Shown here: positions 1 through 9,289 of the stretch, one piece after another
Layout of the letters: each line of letters starts with the position of its first letter
Position numbering within the stretch: the first letter of the stretch is position 1
Source of the DNA: Pseudomonas lurida
Lineage (GTDB): Bacteria; Pseudomonadota; Gammaproteobacteria; Pseudomonadales; Pseudomonadaceae
Assembly: GCF_002563895.1 (NCBI RefSeq)
Contig: NZ_PDJB01000001.1
Span: forward strand, 4,509,501-4,573,500
DNA length: 64,000 bases
Direction of reading: 5' to 3'
The notes under the pieces: model-generated
What the model was told of the DNA's origin: nothing
Databases searched by the model: none
What the model saw: only the letters and a program-made list of their open reading frames with translations
Program-made: the position numbers and the translations under genes

Positions 1-1651
1 TGCTCAACTGACGCACCAGGCTCAAGCCCCGGCCAGACAGGCGGTCGATACCCAGGGGCCGCGCCAGCACCTGCTCCACATCGAACCCCGGGCCACTGTC
101 TTCGACGCGCAGGGTCAGCTTGCCGCCTGCCTCGGTCGGTACGACCTGCACATGCACGCGTATGTAGCCGCTATTGAGCTGCGCCAGGCGGTCATTACGC
201 TGGCGGTAATACTCGGCGAACCCTCGTGCATCGCATTTGAGCCGTGAATCCAGGCCCAGCACGCCATGCTCCAGGGCATTGGAATACAACTCGGCCATCA
301 CGCTGTAGAGCGCCCCGCTCTGCTCCCGCAGGCCGTGGATCTCCAGCAATAGCTGCAGCAGGTACGGCAAAGGGTTGTAACGCTTTAGGGTCTCCGCACG
401 GAATTCGAAACTCACCGACCAATCCAGCGGGCACGACTGCCCGCTGTCGGCATACAACGGCCCGGTGGCACGCAGTTGCTGGCCGGTGTGCAGGGTGATT
501 TCCACCATGCTCACGTCATCCCGCGCCTCGCCTCGAAAGGCCGCCAGGGCCCGTTCAATGTCTTCAAACAAACGGTCAGGCTCGCGGTTGTCGGCGAACA
601 CCTGCTGCAAGCGTTCGGCGCCGAACAACTGGTCATTGGCATCGGCGGTATCCAACACCCCATCGGACAGCAGGAACACCCGATCGCCCAACGCCATGGG
701 CCAGACTTCGGTGCGATCATCAAAGGCTTCGGCCGACAGCACCCCCAACGGCAAATGCCGTGACGCCAGCGGCGTGCGCTTGCCGGTGGCGACTTCATGC
801 ACATAACCATCGGGCATGCCGCCGTTCCACACCTCCACCACCCGCCGCTGCGTGCTCAGGCACAGCAAGGTGGCGCAGCAGAACATGTCCACCGGCAGGA
901 TGCGCTTGAGCTTGGCGTTCATCTCCCGCAGGGTCTGTGCCAGGCCGTAACCCTTGGCGGTCATGCCGTAGAACACTTCCGCCAGGGGCATGGCCCCCAC
1001 CGCTGCCGGCAAGCCATGACCGGTGAAGTCTCCGAGCAGCACGTGCATATCGCCAGAGGGGGTGTAGGCCGCCAGCAACAGGTCGCCATTGAACAGCGCA
1101 TAGGGCGATTGCAGGTAGCGGATATTCGGCGCGGCATTGATGCAACCGGAATGCGCGACCTTATCGAACACCGCCTTGGCCACCCGCTGCTCATGCAGGA
1201 GATAGCCGTGATGCTTGGCGATCAGGTCGCGCTGCTGCAAGACCGTGGCCTGCAACCGACGCAGGCGATCCATGGCATTGATCTTGGCGGCCAGGATCAG
1301 CTGGTTATAGGGCTTGGGTAAAAAGTCATCGCCGCCAGCATCCAGGCACTGGGCAAGCGCTTCGCTCTCGCGCAGCGACGTGAGGAAGATCAGCGGCACC
1401 AATTCTTCACCCGCCAATTGCTTGATCCGGCGCGCCGCCTCAAAGCCGTCCATCACCGGCATCAGCGCGTCCATCAACACCAGCTGCGGACGCTCGCGGG
1501 TAAACACCTCCACCGCCTCAGCGCCGTTGGTGGCGGTGAGTACCTGATGGCCCTGGCGCCGCACGATGGTCGACAGCAACAGCAGATCGGCGGCACTGTC
1601 TTCGGCGATCAGGATCGTCAGCGGTTCAAGAACCGGGGCCAGGACGCTCAA
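1..1651 (-). CDS. hsbR: HsbR-type response regulator / PP2C phosphatase / anti-sigma kinase (3' end cut by window)
   Basis: Three-domain output protein of the HptB branch. In P. aeruginosa HsbR receives phosphate from HptB and controls the antagonist HsbA by phosphorylation and dephosphorylation. Reading the minus strand gives a receiver domain (about residues 11-130; acidic pair E17/D18, phospho-acceptor D61 in VLMDALMP), a SpoIIE-type PP2C domain (about 190-400; GDFTGHGLPA and LLSDGVLD blocks), and an RsbW-like HATPase domain with N-box ELYSNALEHG and G1 box DSGPGFD. About 550 residues are visible before the window ends just after the G2 region, so the last few residues are missing. The best start is a TTG at 1651 that overlaps the hsbA TGA as TTGA; there is no in-frame ATG close upstream, so the exact start is uncertain. 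Adjacency to hsbA and the flagellar genes supports the identity. Confidence 0.85.
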   Translation of the reverse strand, partial: MSVLAPVLEPLTILIAEDSAADLLLLSTIVRRQGHQVLTATNGAEAVEVFTRERPQLVLMDALMPVMDGFEAARRIKQLAGEELVPLIFLTSLRESEALAQCLDAGGDDFLPKPYNQLILAAKINAMDRLRRLQATVLQQRDLIAKHHGYLLHEQRVAKAVFDKVAHSGCINAAPNIRYLQSPYALFNGDLLLAAYTPSGDMHVLLGDFTGHGLPAAVGAMPLAEVFYGMTAKGYGLAQTLREMNAKLKRILPVDMFCCATLLCLSTQRRVVEVWNGGMPDGYVHEVATGKRTPLASRHLPLGVLSAEAFDDRTEVWPMALGDRVFLLSDGVLDTADANDQLFGAERLQQVFADNREPDRLFEDIERALAAFRGEARDDVSMVEITLHTGQQLRATGPLYADSGQSCPLDWSVSFEFRAETLKRYNPLPYLLQLLLEIHGLREQSGALYSVMAELYSNALEHGVLGLDSRLKCDARGFAEYYRQRNDRLAQLNSGYIRVHVQVVPTEAGGKLTLRVEDSGPGFDVEQVLARPLGIDRLSGRGLSLVRQLS

Positions 1652-1953
1652 CTGATGTCGAACAGTTTGTCGAAGTTGGAGATGGCGAGGATCTTGCGCA
1701 CATCGGAGTTGCTGTTGACTACGCTGACTTGCGACTCGTCGCCACCGGCGTGATCACGCAGCAGCAGGAGCATGCCCAGGGCCGAACTGTCCATGTAGGT
1801 GGTTTCCTTCAAGTCGACGACGTACAACTCAGGCACTTTATAGTAACGCTCGTAGGCATCGCGAAACGCTTGGTGGCTGCCGAAATCGAACCGGCCTCTT
1901 ATGGCGATCGTCAATTTGGTCCCATCCAGGGATACTTCTGACTCGACTGACAT
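1648..1953 (-). CDS. hsbA: Anti-sigma factor antagonist HsbA (STAS domain)
   Basis: A 101-residue single STAS domain of the SpoIIAA/RsbV kind. The phosphorylatable serine lies in YMDSSALGML; S56 matches the site reported for P. aeruginosa HsbA. In that species unphosphorylated HsbA binds the anti-sigma factor FlgM and so frees FliA, while the phosphorylated form feeds a diguanylate-cyclase branch, so this gene links c-di-GMP and surface-life signals to late flagellar genes. The ATG has a good AAGGAAG ribosome site. The stop overlaps the putative TTG of hsbR, so the two are almost certainly translationally coupled. A perfect 17-bp palindrome sits directly upstream of the ribosome site (separate entry). 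Function is by homology and gene order. Confidence 0.9.
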   Translation of the reverse strand: MSVESEVSLDGTKLTIAIRGRFDFGSHQAFRDAYERYYKVPELYVVDLKETTYMDSSALGMLLLLRDHAGGDESQVSVVNSNSDVRKILAISNFDKLFDIS

Positions 1954-1966
1954 GCGACTGCTTCCT

Positions 1967-1983
1967 TGTCATTGGCAATGACA
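1967..1983. promoter_or_regulatory. Perfect 17-bp palindrome upstream of hsbA
   Basis: TGTCATTGGCAATGACA has 8-bp arms around one central base. It lies 13-29 bases before the hsbA start and touches the Shine-Dalgarno sequence. It could be an operator, or an RNA hairpin next to the ribosome site. No known factor is assigned. Confidence 0.5.
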
Positions 1984-2041
1984 CAAGGTTTAGCAGGCGA
2001 ACCGGTTCTGAGCAACAACTCAGATCAATTGAAGGAGCGGG

Positions 2042-2491
2042 TTAGAACTGGGATTGGCGCGGAAGACGCTGGGACAGTTCGTCGAGCAGCTTCTGCTCAC
2101 GCTTGTCTTCAAGCGCCCGGGCTTCGTCGATGTAGCGCTGCACCAGCTTGCGCAGGCCTTCGACTCGAGCAAATGCCGCTTGCCAGCTCTCGCGCGCTTT
2201 ATCGAGGTTGTTCTGGTGCCACGCCAGGCTTTGGCGTTGCTGGCCAACGGCAGTTTCCAGTTGGTTGAGGAAGCCCTGGTAGCCCATCAGCCATTGGCCG
2301 GAAACGCCCTTGCTGCCGCGTTCGATCCACTGCTGTTGATACTCGCCACGAAAACGCTCCAGGTCGCCCATTTTGCTTTCCGCCAAACGGACTTGCCCCT
2401 GGAAATAACCCAGGCGCTGGACGGCGGTTTTCTCGGCCTTTTCGGCCATGTCCACCACCGGAGCCAGGCGCGCTGCGCGGCTGTTGGCCAT
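2042..2491 (-). CDS. fliJ: Flagellar export chaperone/stalk protein FliJ
   Basis: A 149-residue, highly charged, all-helical protein with heptad-like repeats, typical of FliJ (about 147 aa in enterics). FliJ forms the coiled-coil stalk inside the FliI hexamer, like the gamma subunit of F1-ATPase, and helps unload chaperones at the export gate FlhA. It starts with MANSRAARLAPVVDMAEKAE and follows fliI after 3 bases, which is the standard fliHIJ order. It is the last gene of the fliE-J unit; hsbA begins after 88 bases. Sequence similarity among FliJ proteins is low, so position is the main support. Confidence 0.92.
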   Translation of the reverse strand: MANSRAARLAPVVDMAEKAEKTAVQRLGYFQGQVRLAESKMGDLERFRGEYQQQWIERGSKGVSGQWLMGYQGFLNQLETAVGQQRQSLAWHQNNLDKARESWQAAFARVEGLRKLVQRYIDEARALEDKREQKLLDELSQRLPRQSQF

Positions 2492-2494
2492 GGC

Positions 2495-3853
2495 TTAGCC
2501 GCCCGGTGCGGGGGCGAAGATCGACTGCAGGTGCGCTTCGCTTTCGCCCATGCTGATCTTGTCGTTGAGCCCCTGGCGCAGGTAGGTCACCAACTGCGGC
2601 TGCAGGGCGATGGCCAAGTCGGTGTCGCGATCACCGCCCGCCACGTAGGCGCCGACGCTGATCAGATCGCGGCTCTGTTGGTAGCGCGACCACAATTGCT
2701 TGAATTGTTGCGCGCGAACCATGTGTTCAGGCGTGACCACCGCCGGCATCACCCGGCTGATGGACGCTTCGATGTCGATAGCCGGGTAGTGCCCTTCCTC
2801 GGCCAAACGCCGCGACAGCACGATGTGACCATCGAGCACACCCCGTGCCGAGTCGGCAATGGGGTCCTGCTGGTCATCGCCTTCGGACAGTACGGTGTAG
2901 AACGCGGTGATCGAACCCCCGCCCGCCTCGGCATTACCGGCACGCTCCACCAGTTTGGGCAACTTGGCGAACACCGACGGTGGGTAACCCTTGGTAGCCG
3001 GCGGCTCGCCAATGGCCAGCGCGATTTCCCGCTGGGCCTGGGCGAAACGCGTGAGCGAGTCCATCAGCAACAGGACGTTCTTGCCCTTGTCGCGGAAATA
3101 TTCAGCGATACGCGTGCAGTACATGGCGGCACGCAAACGCATCAGCGGCGCATCGTCCGCTGGGGAGGCGACCACCACTGAGCGCTTGAGGCCTTCTTCA
3201 CCCAGGCTGTGCTCGATGAATTCCTTCACCTCGCGACCCCGTTCGCCAATCAGCCCCACCACGATGATGTCAGCCTCGGTGAAGCGGGTCATCATGCCCA
3301 GCAACACCGACTTACCCACGCCGGTACCGGCAAACAGGCCCAGACGCTGACCGCGGCCGACCGTCAATAATCCGTTGATACTGCGGATACCGACGTCCAG
3401 CGGCACGCTGATCGGGTTACGGTTGAGCGGGTTGATGGTGGGGCCGTCCATTGGCACCCAGTCCTCAGCCTTCATGCCGCCCTTGCCATCCAGCGCGCGA
3501 CCGGCGCCGTCCAGCACGCGGCCAAGCATGCCCATGCCCATCGGCAGGCGGCCGGTGTCGGCCAATGGCACCACGCGGGCGCCGGGGGCGATGCCCGCCA
3601 GGCTGCCCACGGGCATCAAGAAAATCTTGCTGCCGGAAAAGCCCATCACTTCGGCTTCGACCTGCACCGGGTGGTAGCTGTCGTCGTTGATCACCATGCA
3701 GCGACTGCCCATGGCGGCGCGCAGGCCTTCGGCTTCGAGGGTGAGGCCGACCATGCGCAACAGGCGCCCTTCGAGGATCGGTTGGCCAGGTAATTCGGTG
3801 GCCTCGGTATAACCGCTCAAGCGCTTGGCGAAGCTGGTGCGATCAAGGCGCAT
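2495..3853 (-). CDS. fliI: Flagellum-specific ATPase FliI
   Basis: A 452-residue RecA-fold ATPase of the flagellar type III export apparatus, homologous to the F1 beta subunit. Walker A is GTGVGKS at residues 176-182; the catalytic glutamate region [10 protein letters not shown] and Walker [14 protein letters not shown] follow. FliI hexamers on the cytoplasmic face energise substrate delivery with FliH and FliJ. The start codon lies inside the end of fliH (11-base overlap), indicating coupled translation. Length and motifs match the family exactly. Confidence 0.98.
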   Translation of the reverse strand: MRLDRTSFAKRLSGYTEATELPGQPILEGRLLRMVGLTLEAEGLRAAMGSRCMVINDDSYHPVQVEAEVMGFSGSKIFLMPVGSLAGIAPGARVVPLADTGRLPMGMGMLGRVLDGAGRALDGKGGMKAEDWVPMDGPTINPLNRNPISVPLDVGIRSINGLLTVGRGQRLGLFAGTGVGKSVLLGMMTRFTEADIIVVGLIGERGREVKEFIEHSLGEEGLKRSVVVASPADDAPLMRLRAAMYCTRIAEYFRDKGKNVLLLMDSLTRFAQAQREIALAIGEPPATKGYPPSVFAKLPKLVERAGNAEAGGGSITAFYTVLSEGDDQQDPIADSARGVLDGHIVLSRRLAEEGHYPAIDIEASISRVMPAVVTPEHMVRAQQFKQLWSRYQQSRDLISVGAYVAGGDRDTDLAIALQPQLVTYLRQGLNDKISMGESEAHLQSIFAPAPGG

Positions 3854-4607
3854 CGGGGGCGTCCAGGTCCACGCTCAGGTCGGGCTCTGCCGGGTGCAGG
3901 GCCTGTTCGTGAAGTTGATCAAAGAGCTTGGCCATGATCTGGCTGATGCGGGTCTCCACCGTGGCATCGATGCGGCTGTGTTCGGTTTCGACGCGGCAAC
4001 CACCGGGCTGCAGCGAGGCATCCTCGACGATACGCCAGGTTTCTTCATGCCGCTCGCGCAAGGCCTTGACCTGTTCGAAGTCCTGGGGGTTGATGTACAG
4101 CCGCACATTGCCGACGCCCAGGGGCAGTAACTTGAGGGCTTCGCGCATCACGCTTTCGATGTGGCTGGAGTCCAGCGTCAGCTCGCGCTGGATCACCTGG
4201 CGAGTGATGTGCTGCACCAGGTCGACCATGGCTTTTTCGATCTGCGAGTCCTGCTCGGCGATCGGGTCGAACAACCCCCCCATCAAGCGTTCCAGGCTGG
4301 CGAGCTTGAGGCTAAGTGCCTCCTCGGCTTCCTGGCGCACCTTGAGGGTGGTGCTGCGAAAACCGTCTTTTTCGCCAGCAGCAAAACCTTCGTTGTAGGC
4401 CTCCTGGCGGATGGTTTCCAGCTCTTCAAGGGTCAGTGGCTGGACTTCGTCCAGCGGCACTTCTTCCATTTCTGCTGGCGGCTCTTCAACCGGCTCGGGC
4501 TCAGGCTCGGGCACATGCGGATCGAAGCTGGGCAACGACCAGATGTCGAACCCACCGACGTCCCGTGCGCGAATCAGATCGCTGGGCGCCTCATCTTTGT
4601 TCGACAT
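3843..4607 (-). CDS. fliH: Flagellar assembly protein FliH
   Basis: A 254-residue regulator of FliI; a FliH dimer with FliI docks on the C-ring and holds the ATPase near the export gate. An acidic, proline- and glutamate-rich N-terminal part (about residues 30-60, [12 protein letters not shown]) is followed by a helical region and the conserved FliH/YscL C-terminal domain (about 120-240). The protein lies between fliG (10-base gap) and fliI (overlap). The acidic N-terminal tail is common in Pseudomonas FliH. Confidence 0.95.
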   Translation of the reverse strand: MSNKDEAPSDLIRARDVGGFDIWSLPSFDPHVPEPEPEPVEEPPAEMEEVPLDEVQPLTLEELETIRQEAYNEGFAAGEKDGFRSTTLKVRQEAEEALSLKLASLERLMGGLFDPIAEQDSQIEKAMVDLVQHITRQVIQRELTLDSSHIESVMREALKLLPLGVGNVRLYINPQDFEQVKALRERHEETWRIVEDASLQPGGCRVETEHSRIDATVETRISQIMAKLFDQLHEQALHPAEPDLSVDLDAPDAP

Positions 4608-4617
4608 GAGAGGCGCC

Positions 4618-5637
4618 TTAGATCATTTCTTCGCCGCCCTTCCCGCCGAGAACGATTTCTCCGGCTTCGGCCATACGGCGGGCAATGGTGAGGATTTCTT
4701 TCTGCGCGGTTTCCACGTCGCTGACACGTACCGGACCTTTGGCTTCCAGGTCGTCGCGCAACAGTTCCGAGGCACGCTTGGACATGTTCTTGAAGATCTT
4801 CTCTTTGACGTTTTCGTCCGAGCCCTTGAGGGCCAGTACCAGCACGTCGGAGGACACTTCGCGCAGCAACGCCTGGATGCCACGGTCGTCGACGTCGGAC
4901 AGGTTGTTGAACACGAACATGAGGTCTTCGATCTGGCCGGACAGGGTGTCGTCGATCTCGCGGATCGAATCCATCAACTGGCCTTCGACCGAGCTGTCGA
5001 GGAAGTTCATGATATCGGCCGCGCGCTTGATACCACCCAGGGTGGTACGCGAGGCATTCGAGTTGCCGGAGAACTGCTTCTCCAGAATCGTGTTGAGTTC
5101 TTTCAAGGCCGCCGGCTGCACAGTGTTCAGCGACGACACGCGCAGGATGATGTCCAGGCGCACTTTATGGTCGAAATGGCCGAGTACTTCACCGGCCTGG
5201 TCCGGGTCGAGGTAGGCCACTACGATCGCCTGGATCTGCGGGTGCTCATAGCGGATCACGTCAGCGACGGCGCGGGGCTCCATCCATTTAAGGCTGTCGA
5301 GGCCGCTGGTGTTGCCACCGAGCAGGATGCGGTCGATCAGGCCGTTGGCCTTGTCTTCGCCCAGGGCCGAGGTGAGCATCTTGCGGATGTAGCTGTCGGA
5401 GCCGACGCCCAGGCTGGTCTGGTCGCCGACGATCTCGACGAATTCGCTCATCACCTGTTCGACTTGCTCGCGGTGCACATTGCGCATCTGCGCCATGGCC
5501 ACGCCCACGCGTTGAACCTCCTTGGGGCCCATGTGGCGCAGCACTTGGGCGGCGTCGGTTTCACCGAGGGACAGCAGCAGGACTGCGGCTTTGTCGACCT
5601 TGGTGAGCTTGGCAACAGCGGCTCGATTATCACTCAT
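4618..5637 (-). CDS. fliG: Flagellar motor switch protein FliG
   Basis: A 339-residue C-ring protein that couples stator ion flow to rotation and sets rotation direction. The middle domain carries the conserved EHPQ motif in RYEHPQIQAIVVAYL, which binds FliM. The C-terminal charged helix (around LLREVSSDVLVLALKGSDENVKEKIFKN) contacts the stator proteins. The start overlaps the fliF stop by 8 bases, keeping FliF and FliG, which assemble together, in fixed ratio. Length is normal for the family. Confidence 0.98.
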   Translation of the reverse strand: MSDNRAAVAKLTKVDKAAVLLLSLGETDAAQVLRHMGPKEVQRVGVAMAQMRNVHREQVEQVMSEFVEIVGDQTSLGVGSDSYIRKMLTSALGEDKANGLIDRILLGGNTSGLDSLKWMEPRAVADVIRYEHPQIQAIVVAYLDPDQAGEVLGHFDHKVRLDIILRVSSLNTVQPAALKELNTILEKQFSGNSNASRTTLGGIKRAADIMNFLDSSVEGQLMDSIREIDDTLSGQIEDLMFVFNNLSDVDDRGIQALLREVSSDVLVLALKGSDENVKEKIFKNMSKRASELLRDDLEAKGPVRVSDVETAQKEILTIARRMAEAGEIVLGGKGGEEMI

Positions 5638-7411
5638 CTGCGTTGATCCACTCTTTCACGACCTGGGCCACACGGCCCGGGTCTTCTGCCACCAGACTCT
5701 TGATTGCATTCAGCTGAGCGTCATAGCCTTCGCTCGGGCTTGGCAACAGGATGCTTTGCGGGCCACCGAGGCTGACGCGGTCGTTGGCCAGTTCGCCGTC
5801 CAGGCCGCCCATGCCACCCAACTCGACGTCACTGCCCCCGAAAGCGGCCAGTTGTTTCTTGCCGTTGCCGGTGATGTTGTTGAGCACCGGGCGCAGCACG
5901 CCGAACACCAGCACCAGGATGAACAACACACCCAGCACTTGCTTGACGATGTCCCAGAACCACGGCTGCGAGTAGAACGCCGGCTCGGCAATCACTTCGC
6001 CGCGCTCGGCGGAGAACGGCATATTGATCACGCTGACACTGTCACCACGGCTGGCGTCAAAACCGACGGCGTCCTGTACCAGGCGAGTGAAGCGTGCCAA
6101 CTCGTCGGCGCTCCATGGGGCACGGGTAACGGCGCCATCTGCGGCATTGACCTTGACCTGGTCATCCACCACCACCGATACCGACAGGCGATTGACGCGG
6201 CCTTGTTGCTGCTTGGTGTGGCTGATGGAACGATCGAGTTCGAAGTTCTTGGTGGACTGGTTACGCTTGTCCGCCGGGTACGGTGCGAGCATGGGCTGGC
6301 CAGTGGCCGGGTCCATGATCTGCTGGCCGTTGGCGTCCAGCAATGGCTGGCCAGGTTGCACCGCACCTGCGCTGGCCGCTGCACCACCGGTGGTTTGCGG
6401 GGCCGAGGCCGGCGCTGGCGGCTGGTTGCTCAGGGCACCCGGCACACCTTGCGGCGGGCCATTGGCGGCGGTGCGTTGTTCGCTGGTGGACTGCTCGCTG
6501 CGCAACGCCGGCTGGTCGGGGTTGAACTGCTCGGAGGTCGACTCCACGGCACTGAAGTCCACGTCGGCGGACACTTCTGCCTTGTAGCGGTCGTTGCCCA
6601 GCACCGGTTGCAGGATGTTATGCACACGCTGGGTCAGCATGCTTTCGACGCGACGGCTGTAGTCGAACTGCTTGCCGGCCTGGGTCAGCGCGGAGTTTTC
6701 CGCTTGATCGGACAGCAGGTTGCCCTTCTGGTCCACCACGGTGATCTGCGATTTGCTCAGTTCAGGCACGCTGGTGGCGACCAGGTTGACGATCGCCAGC
6801 ACCTGCCCAGGTTCCAGGGAGCGGCCAGCGAACAGTTCGACCAACACCGAGGCGCTCGGCTTGCGCTCATCGCGCACAAACACCGAGCTTTTCGGGATGG
6901 CCAGGTGCACGCGGGCACCCTTGACGTTGTTCAAGCTGGAGATGGTGCGCGCCAGTTCGCCTTCCAGGCCACGACGGTAGCGGGTGGCTTCCATGAACTG
7001 GCTGGTACCCAGGCCCTGGTCCTTGTCGAGGATTTCAAAACCGATGTTGCTGTCGGACGGGGTCACGCCAGCGGCGGCGAGCTTCATGCGCGCACGGGCC
7101 ACATCGTCGGCCTTGACCAGCAGGGCCCCGGAGTTGGGCTCCACGGTGTAGGCGATGTCGGCGGCGGCCAGGGTTTCCATGATCTGCTTGGAGTCCATGC
7201 CCGCCAGGCTGCCGTAAAGCGGCCGGTAATCGGGTTGCTGCGACCACAACACCACGGCAAAACCAATCGCCACGCTGGCAGCCAGGCCGACCATCAGGCC
7301 TACCTGACGCAACATGGTCATTTCGGAAAGGTTTTCCAGGAACGACAGGCCAAACAGCGGCGGCTTGCCGTCTGCCTTGGCGGGTGCGTTGTCCACGACT
7401 GCTTCTGCCAT
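5630..7411 (-). CDS. fliF: Flagellar MS-ring protein FliF
   Basis: A 593-residue inner-membrane ring protein on which the rotor and export gate assemble. It shows an N-terminal membrane segment (about 33-57, QVGLMVGLAASVAIGFAVVL), periplasmic ring-building motifs of the YscJ/FliF fold (about 65-240), a long low-complexity linker rich in Q, P and A (about 300-400), a second membrane segment (about 453-475, VLGVLFILVLVFGVLRPVL), and a cytoplasmic tail that binds FliG (last about 40 residues). It follows fliE after 16 bases. Confidence 0.98.
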   Translation of the reverse strand: MAEAVVDNAPAKADGKPPLFGLSFLENLSEMTMLRQVGLMVGLAASVAIGFAVVLWSQQPDYRPLYGSLAGMDSKQIMETLAAADIAYTVEPNSGALLVKADDVARARMKLAAAGVTPSDSNIGFEILDKDQGLGTSQFMEATRYRRGLEGELARTISSLNNVKGARVHLAIPKSSVFVRDERKPSASVLVELFAGRSLEPGQVLAIVNLVATSVPELSKSQITVVDQKGNLLSDQAENSALTQAGKQFDYSRRVESMLTQRVHNILQPVLGNDRYKAEVSADVDFSAVESTSEQFNPDQPALRSEQSTSEQRTAANGPPQGVPGALSNQPPAPASAPQTTGGAAASAGAVQPGQPLLDANGQQIMDPATGQPMLAPYPADKRNQSTKNFELDRSISHTKQQQGRVNRLSVSVVVDDQVKVNAADGAVTRAPWSADELARFTRLVQDAVGFDASRGDSVSVINMPFSAERGEVIAEPAFYSQPWFWDIVKQVLGVLFILVLVFGVLRPVLNNITGNGKKQLAAFGGSDVELGGMGGLDGELANDRVSLGGPQSILLPSPSEGYDAQLNAIKSLVAEDPGRVAQVVKEWINADE

Positions 7412-7427
7412 GACTTAAATCTCGTCC

Positions 7428-7757
7428 TTAAACCGGCATCTGCATGATGTCTTGGTAAGCCTGAACCAACTTGTTACGCACCTGGGTCAGCGCCTGGAAC
7501 GAAACGCTGGCCTTTTGCGAAGCGACCATCACATCGGTGAGGTCCACGCCGCTTTTGCCGATCTCGAACGCGTTGGCCAACTGGCTGGAAGCTTGCTGGG
7601 TGTCACTGACTTTGTTGATGGCCTGGCCGAGCATGTCGGCGAAGCTGCTTTGGCCCAATTCCGGCGCTGGCGCGACGGATTTCGGTTGAGCCATGGCATC
7701 CATTTGCATGGAGCGCATATCCAACATCAACCGATTGAACTCAATACCCTGGCTCAT
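7428..7757 (-). CDS. fliE: Flagellar hook-basal body junction protein FliE
   Basis: A 109-residue protein linking the MS ring to the proximal rod, exported early. The conserved C-terminal half ([20 protein letters not shown]) is typical. The reading frame is open for 16 more codons upstream, but the chosen ATG at 7757 has a GAGAGAAG ribosome site and the family's normal length. It is the first gene of the fliEFGHIJ unit and sits 63 bases downstream of a sigma54 promoter (separate entry). Confidence 0.95.
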   Translation of the reverse strand: MSQGIEFNRLMLDMRSMQMDAMAQPKSVAPAPELGQSSFADMLGQAINKVSDTQQASSQLANAFEIGKSGVDLTDVMVASQKASVSFQALTQVRNKLVQAYQDIMQMPV

Positions 7758-7819
7758 GAACTTCTCTCTCCGACAACCCGCATTTTTTTTGACGCTACGC
7801 CGCAATTACTAGGGGAGGT

Positions 7820-7835
7820 AGCAACAAGGGTGCCA
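7820..7835 (-). promoter_or_regulatory. Sigma54 (RpoN) promoter of fliEFGHIJ
   Basis: On the minus strand TGGCAC-CCTTG-TTGCT is an exact match to the -24/-12 consensus with correct spacing. It lies 63 bases upstream of the fliE ATG. In P. aeruginosa the fliE operon is activated by FleR with sigma54, and fleR is the adjacent upstream gene here. Confidence 0.85.
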
Positions 7836-7852
7836 GCTCTGTATCAACTCGT

Positions 7853-7879
7853 AAGAAAAGGCGACAAACCTTGTCGGCC
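7853..7879 (-). terminator. Intrinsic terminator after fleR
   Basis: Minus-strand hairpin with CGACAA/TTGTCG arms, extended by GG/CC across a bulged C, followed by TTTTCTT. It lies just past the fleR stop and before the fliE sigma54 promoter, so it separates class II from class III transcription. Confidence 0.6.
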
Positions 7880-7905
7880 TTGGTACCAATGGCCTGGATA
7901 ATTAC

Positions 7906-9282
7906 TTAGGTGGCGAACAGATACGCTTCCACATCCATGCCGGCATCGCGCATCTGCGCCAGCTTGTAGCGCAAGGTACGCGGGCTTATTCCCAGGCGCT
8001 CGGCGGCCTCTTTACGGCGGCCACGCTCGGATCGCAGGGTGTCGATGATCATCTGGAATTCGCGGCGCCGCAGGTCATCGCCCAAGGCACCGGCGGTTTC
8101 GGTTTCGACAATCACTGGCGCGGGCGCCAGGGTCGGCAGCGGCGCGACACCGCTGCCCATGGCCAGGCAAAAATCCTGCGGCTGGATCAGGCCACCCTGT
8201 TGCAGGATCAACGCCCGCTGGATGGCGTTGTCGAGTTCGCGCACATTTCCCGGCCACGGGTAGCCGATCAGGCAAGCCTGGGCCTCGGGCGACAGGCGCG
8301 CCTTGGCATGCTTCATTTTTTTGACGTGGTTGTTGAGCAAGCGCTCGGCCAGCGGAATGATGTCCGCCGGACGCTCGCGCAACGGGCGCCAGGCCAGGGG
8401 GAATACGGAAAGTCGATAGAACAGGTCCTCACGGAAGCGCCCCGCCGCCACTTCGCCCGCCAGGTCGCGGTTGGTGGTGGCGACCACGCGGATGTCCAGC
8501 TGGATCGGCTTGCGTGCGCCGACGCGTTCCACTTCACGCTCCTGCAGCACCCGCAGCAACTTGGCTTGCAGGCCCAGGGGCATCTCCGAAATCTCGTCGA
8601 GCAGGATGGTGCCGCCGTCGGCCTGCTCGAACTTGCCCGCCTGGGCCGCAATGGCGCCGGTGAACGAGCCTTTTTCGTGGCCGAACAGCGTGGCTTCGAG
8701 CATGTTGTCGGGGATCGCCGCGCAGTTGATGGCGATAAAAGGTTGCTTGGCGCGGGTCGATTGCTGGTGGATGTAGCGCGCCAGCACTTCCTTGCCCGTG
8801 CCGGACTCGCCGGAAATCAACACCGTGGAATCGCTGCGCGCCACGCGGGCCGCCAGCTCCAGCAATTGTGCACTGGCCGGTTCGAAGGCAATCGGACCCT
8901 CGCCATCACTGGCCGGGATCACGCCCAGGGCATGCCGCGCGACCAACTCGATCAAGGCCTTGGGTTCAAATGGCTTGACCAGGTAATCCGCCGCGCCCTG
9001 GCGCATGGCATCGACTGCACGCTCAACGGCGCCGTGGGCGGTCATCAGCAACACTGGCAGTTGCGGCTGACGCGCACGCAACAGGCCAAGCAACTGGTGC
9101 CCGTCCATGCCAGGCATGTTCACATCGCTGACCACCAGGCTGAAGGACTCCCGCTCCACCGCCTCCAAGGCGTCTTCGGCAGAACCGACCGCCCGGTAGT
9201 CATGGCCCGCCAACAGCAGCGTGTCAGCCAATGCTTCACGCAGGGCGCGATCGTCTTCCACCAACAGAACCTTGATAGCCAT
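7906..9282 (-). CDS. fleR: Sigma54-dependent response regulator FleR
   Basis: A 458-residue NtrC-type activator of class III flagellar genes (basal body, hook), phosphorylated by FleS. Receiver domain residues 1-120 with D10/D11 and phospho-acceptor D53. AAA+ domain about 135-370 with Walker A GESGTGKE at 158-165 and the sigma54-contact loop GAFTGA. The Fis-type HTH is at the C-terminus (RKEAAERLGISPRTLRYKLA). The start is 7 bases after the fleS stop. Its expected targets in the window are the sigma54 promoters of fliE and flgF. Confidence 0.97.
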   Translation of the reverse strand: MAIKVLLVEDDRALREALADTLLLAGHDYRAVGSAEDALEAVERESFSLVVSDVNMPGMDGHQLLGLLRARQPQLPVLLMTAHGAVERAVDAMRQGAADYLVKPFEPKALIELVARHALGVIPASDGEGPIAFEPASAQLLELAARVARSDSTVLISGESGTGKEVLARYIHQQSTRAKQPFIAINCAAIPDNMLEATLFGHEKGSFTGAIAAQAGKFEQADGGTILLDEISEMPLGLQAKLLRVLQEREVERVGARKPIQLDIRVVATTNRDLAGEVAAGRFREDLFYRLSVFPLAWRPLRERPADIIPLAERLLNNHVKKMKHAKARLSPEAQACLIGYPWPGNVRELDNAIQRALILQQGGLIQPQDFCLAMGSGVAPLPTLAPAPVIVETETAGALGDDLRRREFQMIIDTLRSERGRRKEAAERLGISPRTLRYKLAQMRDAGMDVEAYLFAT

Positions 9283-9289
9283 AACCTTT

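Noticed and set aside
2000..2041. Small hairpin TCTGAG-CTCAGA after fliJ as terminator
   Set aside because: Stem of six pairs only and no T tract; hsbA may be co-transcribed with fliJ.
5522..7447. Long plus-strand open frame (over 600 codons) opposite fliG-fliF
   Set aside because: It is the GC-rich antisense shadow of fliF; the protein has no sensible domain pattern, and fliF is unmistakable on the other strand.
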